NCBI GenBank assembly: GCA_020631075.1
Contig: JAHDHX010000005.1
Location: 62,001-126,000, forward strand
DNA: 64,000 nt
Direction of reading: 5' to 3'
Source of the DNA: Candidatus Altimarinota bacterium
GTDB lineage: Bacteria; Patescibacteriota; Gracilibacteria; UBA4473
The number at the start of each line of letters is the position of its first letter. The first letter of the stretch is position 1. The translations under genes and the position numbers were made by a program. The notes under the pieces are model-generated. The model ran no database searches and had not been told where the DNA came from. It saw nothing but the letters and a program-made list of their open reading frames with translations. Shown here one piece after another: positions 45,032 through 53,776 of the stretch.

Positions 45032-47149
45032 ATGACGCTCTCTGTCCACACATTCGAAACCAACCCCACCGCGGCCGACCAGGTGTTTGCCTTCTCCGAA
45101 GAGCTCGGCGAGGGTCGAAAAATGTTCTTCATCGCACGGTTTCACCCCGACACACACGCCGCCAGCCAGATCGCCGATGAAATCTTCGGCGCCGTCTACG
45201 AAGCCTGCAACCGCAGCCAAATGTCAGAGATGTACGACCAGTTTGAGGACGGCCTCAAAGGCGCCAACGCCGTCGCCCAAAAACACAAACCACACTTCCC
45301 CATGGTGCCCGAGATGGTCGTGGCCTTGTTTGATTTCAACCAGCTCTACCTCACCCAGTCTGGCGAAGCCGAGAGCTACCTCATCCGCAACGGCAACATC
45401 TCACAGATCTCCGAAGCCGCCGAACCCAGCCAAGACCTCTTCGTCAACATTCTCTCTGGTCAGGTATCGATCGGCGACATCGTCCTGCTGTCGACGCACC
45501 GCCTTCTGCGTAGCCTCACCACCCAGCAACTCAGCGACATCTTCTTGCGACAGAGCTTCGACGAAGCCGTCAAAATCTTCCGGCACGACCTCTCACTCGC
45601 GTCCGAAGTCCCCACCATCGTCTCCGCTATCGGGGTCGGGGTCCAGACCCAAGCCCAAAAAAGTGGCTGGTTTGCCGCCCCGTGGAAGAAAAAAGACACT
45701 GGCGTCAGCCAGCTCGTGCCCGCCACCAGCAGCAACACGGCTCCCCCAGCAGCCAATCCCCCCAGCGCGGACCTCCCCCCAGCCATGGCACCACCCAGCC
45801 CCGCCACCTCTACCAGCGATTACCAGTCACCCCCTGCTCCCGCTCCACGCACAGCCGCTCCTGCCCCCGCCGCCCGCCCCAGCGCCGTCAACGCCCTCGG
45901 GCAGCGCGCAGGGGCCACCCTTGGGGCCGTCGGTGGTGCCGCTGGTTCGGTGGCGGGTCGGGCACTTTCGGGAGCCAAAGGTGCTCTCAGCAAAGTCGGC
46001 GGGACCGTCGGCGGCGCGGTCGGGCCGCAGCTCGCCCAAGTCAAAAAAGCCCCCAAAGAACTCCTCTACGGCATCGGCGGCATCCTCCTCACCTTGGTGG
46101 TTGTGCTGGCTGGCCGCGCCGTGCTTAATTACGAGTCCGAAGACGAAAAAGTCCTCAAAGAACAAATCTCCATCGCGCAGGAGGCCGTCAACGCCGCCAA
46201 GAAGCAACAACAAATGGGCGAACAAGCCGAAGCGTCCCTGCGCTTGGGCCAGGCGCAGGAGGCCGTGCAAAAAGTGCTGTCGAGCCGCGCCAACGAAGAC
46301 TACCGCACTCAAGCCCAAACCATCTTGACCCAGATCCAAGAACAACAACAGATCGTCGAAAACGCCGAAAAAGCCGAGCCCATCATCTCCAGCGACCTCG
46401 GGCTCAAAGTCAACGACCTCGACGCATTAGGTATGCTCGAGCTCAACAACAGCCTCTACGTCTACGACACCTCCTCCGTGCACAAAACCATCCGCGACAT
46501 CGTCGAAAAAGGCCCCACCATCGCCCCCAATGAAACCATCGTCACGGGCCTCACCGACGTGAAAAACGACAAACTGATCTTCCTGACCGACAGCCCCCGA
46601 CTCATCGAATACAAAAACGGCGTCAACACCCCCATGCAGACCAGTGACGAAACCTGGCGCAACGGGGTCGACATCGGGCTCTACGGCAGCTTTGTCTACG
46701 TGCTCGACCCCGTCGAAAACCAGATCTGGAAATATCGCCGCCAACGGGATAACTACAGCAGCGCCTCCGCCTACAACCTCGAATCAGCCGCCGACCTCTC
46801 CCGCGCCGTCAGCCTCGCCATCGACGGGTCTATTTACGTCCTGTCAGATGATGGTTCCATCACCAAGCTCTACCAAGGCAACGAAGTCCCCTTCGAGTTC
46901 AAAGACCTCCCCTCCACCCCCATGGAAGGCCGAAACTTACAGATGTACACCGACTACAACGTCAACTTCATCTACGTCCTCGACCCAGACAACTCCCGCT
47001 TGCTGGTCTTCACCAAGGGCGAGAAATTTGCCACCTACAAAAAACAAATTTTCTATAATCTCGACGACGTCCGCGACTTCGTCATCGACACCGACGCCCA
47101 AAAGGCTTTCGTCACCACCAAAGACAAAATCTACGAGTTCCCGCTCTAG
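45032..47149 (+). CDS. membrane protein with degenerate PP2C-like domain and beta-propeller-like C-terminus
   Basis: A 705-residue protein. The N-terminal 200 residues look like a PP2C phosphatase fold (FFIARFHPDTHAASQIADEI, GDIVLLSTHRLL), but the metal-binding Asp residues of PP2C (as in DG and GD..T) are not conserved. A Pro/Ala/Ser-rich linker (about 205-310) and an Ala/Gly stretch follow, then one membrane helix (about 343-366), a Gln-rich coiled coil (about 370-445) and a C-terminal region with repeating beta units ending VYVLDP, IYVLSDDG, IYVLDPDN, which suggests a propeller. It probably senses or scaffolds across the membrane. Confidence 0.65.
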   Translation: MTLSVHTFETNPTAADQVFAFSEELGEGRKMFFIARFHPDTHAASQIADEIFGAVYEACNRSQMSEMYDQFEDGLKGANAVAQKHKPHFPMVPEMVVALFDFNQLYLTQSGEAESYLIRNGNISQISEAAEPSQDLFVNILSGQVSIGDIVLLSTHRLLRSLTTQQLSDIFLRQSFDEAVKIFRHDLSLASEVPTIVSAIGVGVQTQAQKSGWFAAPWKKKDTGVSQLVPATSSNTAPPAANPPSADLPPAMAPPSPATSTSDYQSPPAPAPRTAAPAPAARPSAVNALGQRAGATLGAVGGAAGSVAGRALSGAKGALSKVGGTVGGAVGPQLAQVKKAPKELLYGIGGILLTLVVVLAGRAVLNYESEDEKVLKEQISIAQEAVNAAKKQQQMGEQAEASLRLGQAQEAVQKVLSSRANEDYRTQAQTILTQIQEQQQIVENAEKAEPIISSDLGLKVNDLDALGMLELNNSLYVYDTSSVHKTIRDIVEKGPTIAPNETIVTGLTDVKNDKLIFLTDSPRLIEYKNGVNTPMQTSDETWRNGVDIGLYGSFVYVLDPVENQIWKYRRQRDNYSSASAYNLESAADLSRAVSLAIDGSIYVLSDDGSITKLYQGNEVPFEFKDLPSTPMEGRNLQMYTDYNVNFIYVLDPDNSRLLVFTKGEKFATYKKQIFYNLDDVRDFVIDTDAQKAFVTTKDKIYEFPL

Positions 47150-47178
47150 ACCACACATTTTTCTAAAAGTATCCCGCC

Positions 47179-47871
47179 ATGCCGTTGCCTGAAGGCACCC
47201 TCCGCCTCGACCGTGTCCACACGGTCGCCCGCGACACGCTGGAGTTTTTCTTCACCGTCACCGCCCCCACGCCCTTTGGGTTTGTCGCTGGGCAGTTTCT
47301 CAGCCTCGAGGTAAAACCAAACGTCTGGCGCGCCTACTCCATCGCCTCACTCCCGGGCGACGACCAGCTCATCTTGCTCGTGCGCATCATCCCCGAGGGC
47401 GTCGGGTCACAGGTGCTCAGCGCCGCCCAGTCGGGCGCCGAGTTTCGGTTTCGGGGGCCATTCGGCCACTTCGGGTTGAGCCCCACCCCCGACATCGGGC
47501 TGACATTCTGCGCCACTGGCACGGGCATCGCCCCCCTCCGCGCCCTCATCCTCACCGAAGCCGCCCAGCCCCACCCCCGCCCCATGCGCTTGTGGTATGG
47601 CGGCCGCGACACCGACGACATCGCCTACTTGGGCGACATCGCCCAGTGGGCCAGCACACTCGACCTCACCGTCTGCCTCTCCCGCCAGACAGCTCTCCCC
47701 GCAGGGGGCTCCTACCGCACGGGGCGCATCACCGACCTCGTCACCACCGCCCCCCTCCACGACCAAGAGTTCTACCTCTGCGGCAACGGCGACATGGTCA
47801 AGGACCTCACCGCGCGGCTCATCGCCGCAGGCGTCAGCAAAAACGCTATTAAGAAGGAACGCTTCAATTAG
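47179..47871 (+). CDS. FAD/NAD(P)-binding oxidoreductase (ferredoxin reductase family)
   Basis: A 230-residue flavoprotein. The FAD-binding RxYS motif is in VWRAYSIASLP, the NAD(P) site in CATGTGIAPLRAL, and the C-terminal YLCGNGDMVKDL motif is typical of ferredoxin-NADP reductases. It transfers electrons between NAD(P)H and a partner such as ferredoxin or a hydroxylase; no partner is adjacent. Confidence 0.88.
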   Translation: MPLPEGTLRLDRVHTVARDTLEFFFTVTAPTPFGFVAGQFLSLEVKPNVWRAYSIASLPGDDQLILLVRIIPEGVGSQVLSAAQSGAEFRFRGPFGHFGLSPTPDIGLTFCATGTGIAPLRALILTEAAQPHPRPMRLWYGGRDTDDIAYLGDIAQWASTLDLTVCLSRQTALPAGGSYRTGRITDLVTTAPLHDQEFYLCGNGDMVKDLTARLIAAGVSKNAIKKERFN

Positions 47872-47897
47872 TGTGCAAACACCACCAAGGTGAGCCC

Positions 47898-48191
47898 TCA
47901 CCCCCGATTCAGCTTTTTGTGCAAGATCACTCGCTGCATCAGCTCGATCGCCCGCACGATCAGGGCATTTTTTGCCCCCCGAAACGACCGCTGCTGGATC
48001 TGCAACTCATTGAGGTACTTCACCGCATACAGCTTCTCCACTCGGTATGCCCGCCGCAGCCGCTGCACCAGCCGCCCAAACCGCCGCCAACGTTTATCGT
48101 CGGGTTCCGCCTGCAGCAGCGCAGCATAGTCCGCCTTAATGTCCCCATACTGGCTCCGAAACCGTTCCTCCGTGATGATAGTCGTCGGCAT
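47898..48191 (-). CDS. small basic helical protein, unknown function
   Basis: A 97-residue protein rich in Arg, Lys, Gln and Leu (RWRRFGRLVQRLRRAYR near 34), probably all helical, and likely to bind nucleic acid or ribosomes. The frame is open upstream to 48419 through uvrC antisense, but the ATG at 48191 is the sensible start. It is divergent from uvrC and convergent with the oxidoreductase gene. Confidence 0.6.
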   Translation of the reverse strand: MPTTIITEERFRSQYGDIKADYAALLQAEPDDKRWRRFGRLVQRLRRAYRVEKLYAVKYLNELQIQQRSFRGAKNALIVRAIELMQRVILHKKLNRG

Positions 48192-48272
48192 AGACAAGGC
48201 GCAGAAGGGGCCATAAAGGGCTAAAGCTCGCCCAAAGAAAAACAGCCTAACTGTAGCGCGCCTCGGGCAGAG

Positions 48273-48301
48273 TGTACAGCTGCGCAGGCAGTCGTTACAC
48301 T
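48273..48301 (+). promoter_or_regulatory. promoter of uvrC
   Basis: TGTACA, 17 bases, TACACT, then 14 bases to the ATG at 48316. No LexA-type operator is recognised. Confidence 0.5.
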
Positions 48302-48315
48302 CACGTCCGAACCCC

Positions 48316-50289
48316 ATGCCCAACGCGGAACCGCCACCAGCCGACACCCCCTCAGGCCCGAGTTCGGAGCCCCCTGAGGCCGCCAGCGTGCCCGACCCCA
48401 AAGATTCCAAGGAGCCCAAAGAGCCCCCCTTCGTCTACGACCGCAAGCTCATCCCCACCGACCCAGGCTGCTACCTGTTTTATGACGCCCAAGACAAACT
48501 CCTCTACGTCGGCAAAGCCAAACACCTCCGCAAACGAGTTAATAGCTACTTCTCTCGGAGCAAAAAATCCCCCAAGACCACCCTCATGGTGCAAAAAATC
48601 CGTCGGATAGAAACGCGCGTCGTTCATAGTGAGATGGAAGCCCTCGTCCTCGAAAACAACCTCGTGAAAGAGTTTAGACCCAAATTCAACATCCTGCTCA
48701 GAGACGACAAAAACTTCCTCTACCTCCGCATCACAAATGAACCCCTCCCCCGCATCATGACCACACGGCGCATCGTGCGTGACGGCTCATTTTACGCAGG
48801 GCCCAAGACCTCCAGCCGCGCCTTCCGCCAGACCATTAAATTTTGCCAAAAAGTCTTCCGTATTCGCACCTGCAAGCTGACCATGAGCGTCGACGACGCA
48901 GGCCACGTCACCGTCGACAAAAACCCTGAAAAACGAAAACTCCCCTGTCTCGACTACCACGTCAAAAAGTGCTCAGGCCCGTGTGACGGCAGCATCAGCG
49001 TCGCGGAGTACCAGGAGCAAATTCGCCTGCTCAAGCGGTTCCTGCGCGGCGACACCAAAGAAGTCCTCGCGGGCCTGCAAGCACGGATGATGGCCCAAGC
49101 CGCCGAAAAAAAGTTTGAGGCCGCCGCCAAGACGCGCGACCTGATGGCGTCTATCACCACCAGCACCCAGAAGCAAACCGTCCAGTTCGTCGACCCCAAA
49201 CCCCGCGACTTTGTGCATTTCCACCGTGAGGGCCCCCGCGCCTACTTCGTGCGCGTGGCCTTCCGTCAGGGCAAGTTCCTCGACCAAAACGAAGTCACCT
49301 TGCACGCCCCCGAGCATGAGTCAGACGCTACGCTGGTCGGGCAATTTCTATGGCAGTTTTACCAAAAGGTCGACGCCCTCCCGCGTGAGATCTATCTCCC
49401 CACCCTCCCCCCCGACCCAGACACCTTGCTCACCGCGCTGCAGTCTACCTGTGGCGGCAAGGTCACCCTGCACCTCCCCCAGCGGGGCGAGAAACGCGCC
49501 GTACTCGCCCTCGCAGGCAAAAACGCCCAGCACTTCGCCCGCAAAGCCGCCGTCGCAGAAGTGTCCCAGTCAACGCTCTTCGCCAACGCCCTGCCCGAGC
49601 TCGGCACCGCCCTGGGGCTGACCGCCCCCCCCCGTCGGATAGAATGCTATGACATTTCCCACTGGGGTGGCACCAGCACCGTCGCCTCACAGGTCGTGTT
49701 TGTCGACGGCGTGGCGAAATCCTCCCAGTACCGCCGCTTCACCATCAGGTCGCTCGCCGACGGCCAGATCGACGACTTCGCCGCCATGGGTGAGGTGCTC
49801 AGTCGCCGCTTTGCCCGCGCAGGCGACCAGAAATTCGCCGACACCTTCCCCGACCTCATCGTCATCGACGGCGGCAAAGGCCAGCTCAGCAGCGTCATGA
49901 AAGCCGTCACGACCTTCGCCGAAACCAACACCGTCCCCACAGGGTTCGACCCCCTACGGCAGATCATCGCCCTGGCCAAACGCGAAGAACAAATTTTTCG
50001 CCCCACCACCCCCGACCCGCTGGAGCTCGACCACCACTCCGCACCCCTACGGCTGCTGCAGCGCCTGCGTGACGAAGCCCATCGGTTCGCCATCACCCAC
50101 AACCGCGCCGCCCGGCAAAAACGAGCCATCAAGTCCGTCCTCGACGAAATCGATGGCATCGGCCCCCGCACCAAGAAAAAACTCCTCCAAACCTTTGGGT
50201 CAGTGCGCGGCATCGCCGCCGCCACCGACCAGCAGCTCCGCGAAGTCGTGTCAAAAAAGCAACTCAGCGCTCTGCGGCAGACGCTCTAG
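48316..50289 (+). CDS. uvrC: excinuclease ABC subunit C
   Basis: A 657-residue UvrC that makes both incisions in nucleotide excision repair. A Pro/Glu-rich N-terminal extension (about 1-38) precedes the GIY-YIG nuclease (PGCYLFYDAQ, LLYVGKAKHLRKRV), a UVR motif (MMAQAAEKKFEAAAKTRD), the RNase H-like nuclease (IECYDISHWGGTSTVASQVV, LIVIDGGKGQL) and C-terminal helix-hairpin-helix motifs (IDGIGPRTKKKLLQTFG). The extension is unusual for UvrC. No uvrA or uvrB is in the window. Confidence 0.95.
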   Translation: MPNAEPPPADTPSGPSSEPPEAASVPDPKDSKEPKEPPFVYDRKLIPTDPGCYLFYDAQDKLLYVGKAKHLRKRVNSYFSRSKKSPKTTLMVQKIRRIETRVVHSEMEALVLENNLVKEFRPKFNILLRDDKNFLYLRITNEPLPRIMTTRRIVRDGSFYAGPKTSSRAFRQTIKFCQKVFRIRTCKLTMSVDDAGHVTVDKNPEKRKLPCLDYHVKKCSGPCDGSISVAEYQEQIRLLKRFLRGDTKEVLAGLQARMMAQAAEKKFEAAAKTRDLMASITTSTQKQTVQFVDPKPRDFVHFHREGPRAYFVRVAFRQGKFLDQNEVTLHAPEHESDATLVGQFLWQFYQKVDALPREIYLPTLPPDPDTLLTALQSTCGGKVTLHLPQRGEKRAVLALAGKNAQHFARKAAVAEVSQSTLFANALPELGTALGLTAPPRRIECYDISHWGGTSTVASQVVFVDGVAKSSQYRRFTIRSLADGQIDDFAAMGEVLSRRFARAGDQKFADTFPDLIVIDGGKGQLSSVMKAVTTFAETNTVPTGFDPLRQIIALAKREEQIFRPTTPDPLELDHHSAPLRLLQRLRDEAHRFAITHNRAARQKRAIKSVLDEIDGIGPRTKKKLLQTFGSVRGIAAATDQQLREVVSKKQLSALRQTL

Positions 50290-50359
50290 AGATTGTTCAC
50301 TCAAATCCCTCCTCATATTTCAGGATCAATCTGCTTTTTATCCAATTTGTGAACACTGC

Positions 50360-51151
50360 CTAGCGCAGCGGCAGGTCTTGCTTCGGCAACTCCGCCAGAT
50401 AAGTCTGCAGTTTCTTTGACAGGCTAAAGTCACCCAAAGCAATGTGAGCAGCACATTCAGACAGCTGCAACTCCCGCACAGGGGTGATCAGTCGCACCGC
50501 ATTGGTGTAAAAAATTTCATCAACCATGCGCAGATCAGCTACCCGCAGGCACTCGACCTCCACCCGATACCCCATTCGCGGCAAGGCACGCAGTACCAGC
50601 CCCCGCATCACCCCCGACAACACCGTCTGGCTGGGCGCCGTGGTGACCGTCTGCCCCCGACGAAAAAACACATTCGAGACATTCCCTTCCGTCACCCGCC
50701 CCCCATGGTGAAAAAAGGTCTCGTCATGGTCAGGCGACTGAAAGTGCGCATACGCAGCCGTGAGGTACTTCAGGCTGGGCGCAGGCCGTTGGTATGGGCA
50801 CATTCGCACCACCGCCCCCCCCGCAGGGGGGGGCAAGAGCGACCGAGTCTCAGCCGTCACTTTTCCCTCCTCATCCACACGCAGTTTCATCACAGAGTCT
50901 TCTCCCCCCTTGGCAGTTCCTGCAGGCGGCAGCGCCGTGGCCAAGCTTGCGCGCAGGGCAGCCACTGGCACCACAGCTCCCAAATAATGCTGCGCATTGG
51001 CCTGCAGCCGCAGCAGGTGCTCAGTCAGGGCCAGAGCCTGCCGCCCCCCCCCGAAAGTCCGAAAAGTGGTAAAAACCCCCCGCCACGGACGCAAAAACAG
51101 CGGCCCACAGCCGCTGTCTAATGATCGTGATCGGGAGTTAGGTGACAGCAC
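50360..51151 (-). CDS. class IV aminotransferase (PabC/IlvE-like)
   Basis: A 263-residue PLP enzyme. The PLP lysine is probably in PSLKYLTAAY, and VTEGNVSNVFF is the fold type IV phosphate-binding motif. It could be 4-amino-4-deoxychorismate lyase or a D- or branched-chain amino-acid transaminase; sequence alone does not decide. It starts at a GTG at 51151, 13 bases after rplY, so it is in the rplY operon. Confidence 0.8.
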   Translation of the reverse strand: MLSPNSRSRSLDSGCGPLFLRPWRGVFTTFRTFGGGRQALALTEHLLRLQANAQHYLGAVVPVAALRASLATALPPAGTAKGGEDSVMKLRVDEEGKVTAETRSLLPPPAGGAVVRMCPYQRPAPSLKYLTAAYAHFQSPDHDETFFHHGGRVTEGNVSNVFFRRGQTVTTAPSQTVLSGVMRGLVLRALPRMGYRVEVECLRVADLRMVDEIFYTNAVRLITPVRELQLSECAAHIALGDFSLSKKLQTYLAELPKQDLPLR

Positions 51152-51164
51152 TACTGGGCTGGCT

Positions 51165-51800
51165 TTACTCAGCCGCCACTTCCCCCTCAGCCGCTTCCCC
51201 TTCAGCGCCTTCTCCGTCTTCTGCTGCAGCTTTGCCGCCCCCCTTCCCAGTGATGGACACCACTACCGCCCCGGGCTCCAGCCCCATCACTTCGTGCTTC
51301 GCAGGGTCGAGCGTCAAGTCTTTAATCTGCACGTGCGCTCCCTTGTGCTTCAGCGTCGAAATATCAATCATGAACTCCGTCGGGATGTCCGCAGGCAGAC
51401 AACGGATCTGCACCGTGCGGTGCTCAACCATCAGGATCCCCCCCAAATTACGGATCGCAGGCGACACCCCCGTCGTGCGCACTGGCACCGAAGCCACGAT
51501 TTTCTCTTTCGGGTTGATAGCCATAAAGTCCACGTGCTCGATGTACTCCTTCACAGGGTGGATTTGCATCTGGTGGATCAACACCTGCGTCACCTTCCCG
51601 TCAATATCGAGGTCAATAATGCTCGCTTGTCCCGCCTTACGGTAAGTCCGCAAGATATCACTATTGTTGAGCGAGATCGCCACTGGGTCAGTCCCCTTAC
51701 CATACACCACCGCAGGCACACGGCCCGTTTGGCGGGTTTTTTTGGCAGAATTTTTAACAGACGGACGAGACTGAGCAGGCAGAGTGAAAGTGGTAGACAT
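51165..51800 (-). CDS. rplY: ribosomal protein bL25 (CTC form)
   Basis: A 211-residue two-domain L25 of the CTC type that binds 5S rRNA. The N-terminal domain has GRVPAVVYGKG and LIHQMQIHPVKEYIEHVDF; the C-terminal beta domain is followed by an acidic, Gly/Ala-rich tail (from about 185). The ATG at 51800 is chosen over a TTG two codons earlier. Its promoter and a leader hairpin lie just upstream. Confidence 0.93.
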   Translation of the reverse strand: MSTTFTLPAQSRPSVKNSAKKTRQTGRVPAVVYGKGTDPVAISLNNSDILRTYRKAGQASIIDLDIDGKVTQVLIHQMQIHPVKEYIEHVDFMAINPKEKIVASVPVRTTGVSPAIRNLGGILMVEHRTVQIRCLPADIPTEFMIDISTLKHKGAHVQIKDLTLDPAKHEVMGLEPGAVVVSITGKGGGKAAAEDGEGAEGEAAEGEVAAE

Positions 51801-51820
51801 CAGCAAAGGGGGCTAAAACA

Positions 51821-51848
51821 CTGGGCAAAGCGCACAACCGCCGCCCAG
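51821..51848 (-). promoter_or_regulatory. hairpin in the rplY leader
   Basis: A 6-bp stem CTGGGC / GCCCAG with a 16-base loop in the predicted leader of about 55 bases, followed by GTGTTTT. It may be an attenuator or a ribosomal-protein binding site. Confidence 0.35.
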
Positions 51849-51862
51849 CAAACTCACGCGCG

Positions 51863-51890
51863 ACTGTATGCACACACCGCCGACTGTCAA
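51863..51890 (-). promoter_or_regulatory. promoter of rplY
   Basis: A perfect TTGACA, 16 bases, TACAGT on the minus strand. Confidence 0.65.
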
Positions 51891-51955
51891 GCAGGACAAT
51901 TCAACCCAAGAGGAAACCGTCTGTAGGCCAGGCCACGCTGGGTGAAGCGATCGGG

Positions 51956-51984
51956 TAGACAGGTGCAGCTCGCTGGCCCATACT
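51956..51984 (+). promoter_or_regulatory. promoter of the glutamate dehydrogenase gene
   Basis: TAGACA, 17 bases, CATACT, with a pyrimidine-rich leader of about 43 bases and no Shine-Dalgarno motif. Confidence 0.5.
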
Positions 51985-52033
51985 TCACCACGAGCGTCTT
52001 CCCCCTCTTTGTACTTTCTGCCCCGCCCCATTT

Positions 52034-53320
52034 ATGAAACCCTTTGAAAACTTTTTGGCAAACCTCGACCGCGCCAGCACCGTCATGACCCTCCCCCCCG
52101 CGCACAAAGCCGCCCTCCAGACACCCGAGGCCATCCACACCACCGAAATCGAGATCCCCCTCACCGCAGGCGGCACCCAAACCGTCCCCGCCTACCGTGT
52201 CCAGCATAATTCCGCCCGCGGCCCCTATAAGGGCGGTATCCGCTTCCACCCATTGGCCGACGCCGACGAAGTCAAAACCCTCGCGTCGTTAATGACCCTT
52301 AAATGCGCCGTGGTCAATATTCCCCTCGGTGGCGGGAAGGGTGGAGTGACGGTCGACCCCAAACAGCTCGACGAAGCCGAAATCGAAGCACTCTCACGGG
52401 CCTACTTCCGCTGGGGGACAGAGGCAGGCATCTTTAGCGTAGACAAAGACATCCCCGCCCCAGACGTCTACACCAACCCCCAAATTATGAGTTATATGCT
52501 CGACGAGCACGAAAAAGTCATCGGGCACTCCAGCCCAGGGGTGATCACCGGCAAACCCATCGAGCTCGGCGGTTCATTGGGGCGATCCTACGCCACCTCA
52601 CAGGGGGGGGTGTTCGTCCTGCAGCAATACCTCGCCACCCAGGGCCAGACCCTCGCCGACGTGACCATTGCCGTGCAGGGGTACGGCAACGCAGGGGCCG
52701 AATTCGCACGGATCGTCAGCCAGCTCGGCGGCAAGATCGTCGCCGTCAGCGACTCCCGCGGTGGGCTGCAGTGTGGCAACGCTGGCTGCGACATCCCCAC
52801 CATGACCCAACGCAAACAAGCCCACGGCTCACTCAAAGGCTACTATTGCCCCGAAGACCAATGTGACACCGCCAAGCTCGCCGCCGACGACGTCCGCGTC
52901 ATCAGTAACGAAGAACTCATCGGGCTCGACGTCGACGTGCTTGTGCTCGCCGCCCTGGACGGCGCCGTCAACGAAACCAACGCCCACACCGTGCGCGCCA
53001 AAGTCGTGCTGGAGCTCGCCAACGGCCCCGTCACCGTCGAAGCCGACACCGTGCTGGAAGCCAACGGCTGCGACGTCCTGCCAGACATCTTGGCCAACGC
53101 AGGTGGCGTCACCGTCAGCTACATGGAATGGGTACAAAACCGCTCAGGCGACCGCTGGGCGGAGGACACCGTCAACGCCAAACTCAAAACCATCATGGAC
53201 CAAGCTTTCACCGACGTTAAATCCACCGCCGAGCACTACCAGACCTCCTACCGCATGGGCGCCTTCGCCCTGTCGATGGCTCGCACGCTCAAAGCCATGC
53301 AGCTACGCGGGCGAGTGTAG
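52034..53320 (+). CDS. gdhA: Glu/Leu/Phe/Val-type dehydrogenase (probable glutamate dehydrogenase)
   Basis: A 428-residue enzyme. The substrate domain has GPYKGGIRFHP, LMTLKCAVVNIPLGGGKGG with catalytic Lys and DIPAPDVYTN; the Rossmann domain has AVQGYGNAGAEFARI and VSDSRGGL. It links 2-oxoglutarate and glutamate with NAD(P)H. Between Rossmann strands there is an insert with two CxxxxC pairs (C247-C252 and C272-C277), an unusual potential metal site. Specificity for glutamate is inferred, not proven. Confidence 0.9.
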   Translation: MKPFENFLANLDRASTVMTLPPAHKAALQTPEAIHTTEIEIPLTAGGTQTVPAYRVQHNSARGPYKGGIRFHPLADADEVKTLASLMTLKCAVVNIPLGGGKGGVTVDPKQLDEAEIEALSRAYFRWGTEAGIFSVDKDIPAPDVYTNPQIMSYMLDEHEKVIGHSSPGVITGKPIELGGSLGRSYATSQGGVFVLQQYLATQGQTLADVTIAVQGYGNAGAEFARIVSQLGGKIVAVSDSRGGLQCGNAGCDIPTMTQRKQAHGSLKGYYCPEDQCDTAKLAADDVRVISNEELIGLDVDVLVLAALDGAVNETNAHTVRAKVVLELANGPVTVEADTVLEANGCDVLPDILANAGGVTVSYMEWVQNRSGDRWAEDTVNAKLKTIMDQAFTDVKSTAEHYQTSYRMGAFALSMARTLKAMQLRGRV

Positions 53321-53338
53321 AGCTGAGTAGAAAATGAG

Positions 53339-53378
53339 AGCCTATTTTTCTCTTAAGAGAGAGAATGGGCTTTTTTTT
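53339..53378 (+). terminator. terminator after the dehydrogenase gene
   Basis: A long stem of AGCCTATTTTTCTCT paired with AGAGAGAATGGGCT (small imperfections), loop TAAG, followed by T8. Confidence 0.88.
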
Positions 53379-53408
53379 ATTAGAATTTGTGTGATAAAAT
53401 AATAATAA

Positions 53409-53435
53409 TTGAAAATTCTTGAATTTTATTTTCAA
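53409..53435 (+). repeat. 8-bp inverted repeat before an AT-rich gene pair
   Basis: TTGAAAAT and ATTTTCAA are perfect arms separated by 11 bases, ending five bases before the ATG at 53441. It could be an operator or a leader hairpin. Confidence 0.4.
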
Positions 53436-53440
53436 ACTGT

Positions 53441-53767
53441 ATGAAATATTTTTTCATGTTTACGATTTTGTTCTTTTTTACGTCTTTCTGTGGAATGGTT
53501 TTATACATTATTTTAAAAGAATTAACGAGAGGTACCCCCAAAGGCTTTTGGCGGGATCTTTGGCAAATGCCCAATAAAGAAAGAGTGCAAGAATGGATAG
53601 AGGAAGAAGACCAGCGAAAACGGAGCTTAAAACATCGAGCGTTTTTCAAAGGAGTAAAACCAACGGCAATAGTTCGCCGAGCACGAAAAGAAATGCGTCA
53701 TGAGAAAAAGAAAAGAGATAAAAATTTAGACGCAAAATCACTGGTTGCACGCCCCTTCTCTGGCTAA
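53441..53767 (+). CDS. small membrane-anchored basic protein in AT-rich DNA
   Basis: A 108-residue protein with one N-terminal membrane segment (about 3-27) and a highly basic, helical C-terminal part rich in Lys and Arg (RRARKEMRHEKKKRDKN). Base composition is clearly more AT-rich than the surrounding genes. No family recognised. It lies ten bases before the next gene on the same strand. Confidence 0.55.
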   Translation: MKYFFMFTILFFFTSFCGMVLYIILKELTRGTPKGFWRDLWQMPNKERVQEWIEEEDQRKRSLKHRAFFKGVKPTAIVRRARKEMRHEKKKRDKNLDAKSLVARPFSG

Positions 53768-53776
53768 TTCTTAATA

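Noticed and set aside
50294-50355. Inverted repeat TGTTCAC / GTGAACA between uvrC and the aminotransferase gene, considered as an SOS operator
   Set aside because: The arms are 48 bases apart and the site lies at the 3' ends of both genes, not in a promoter. It may be chance.
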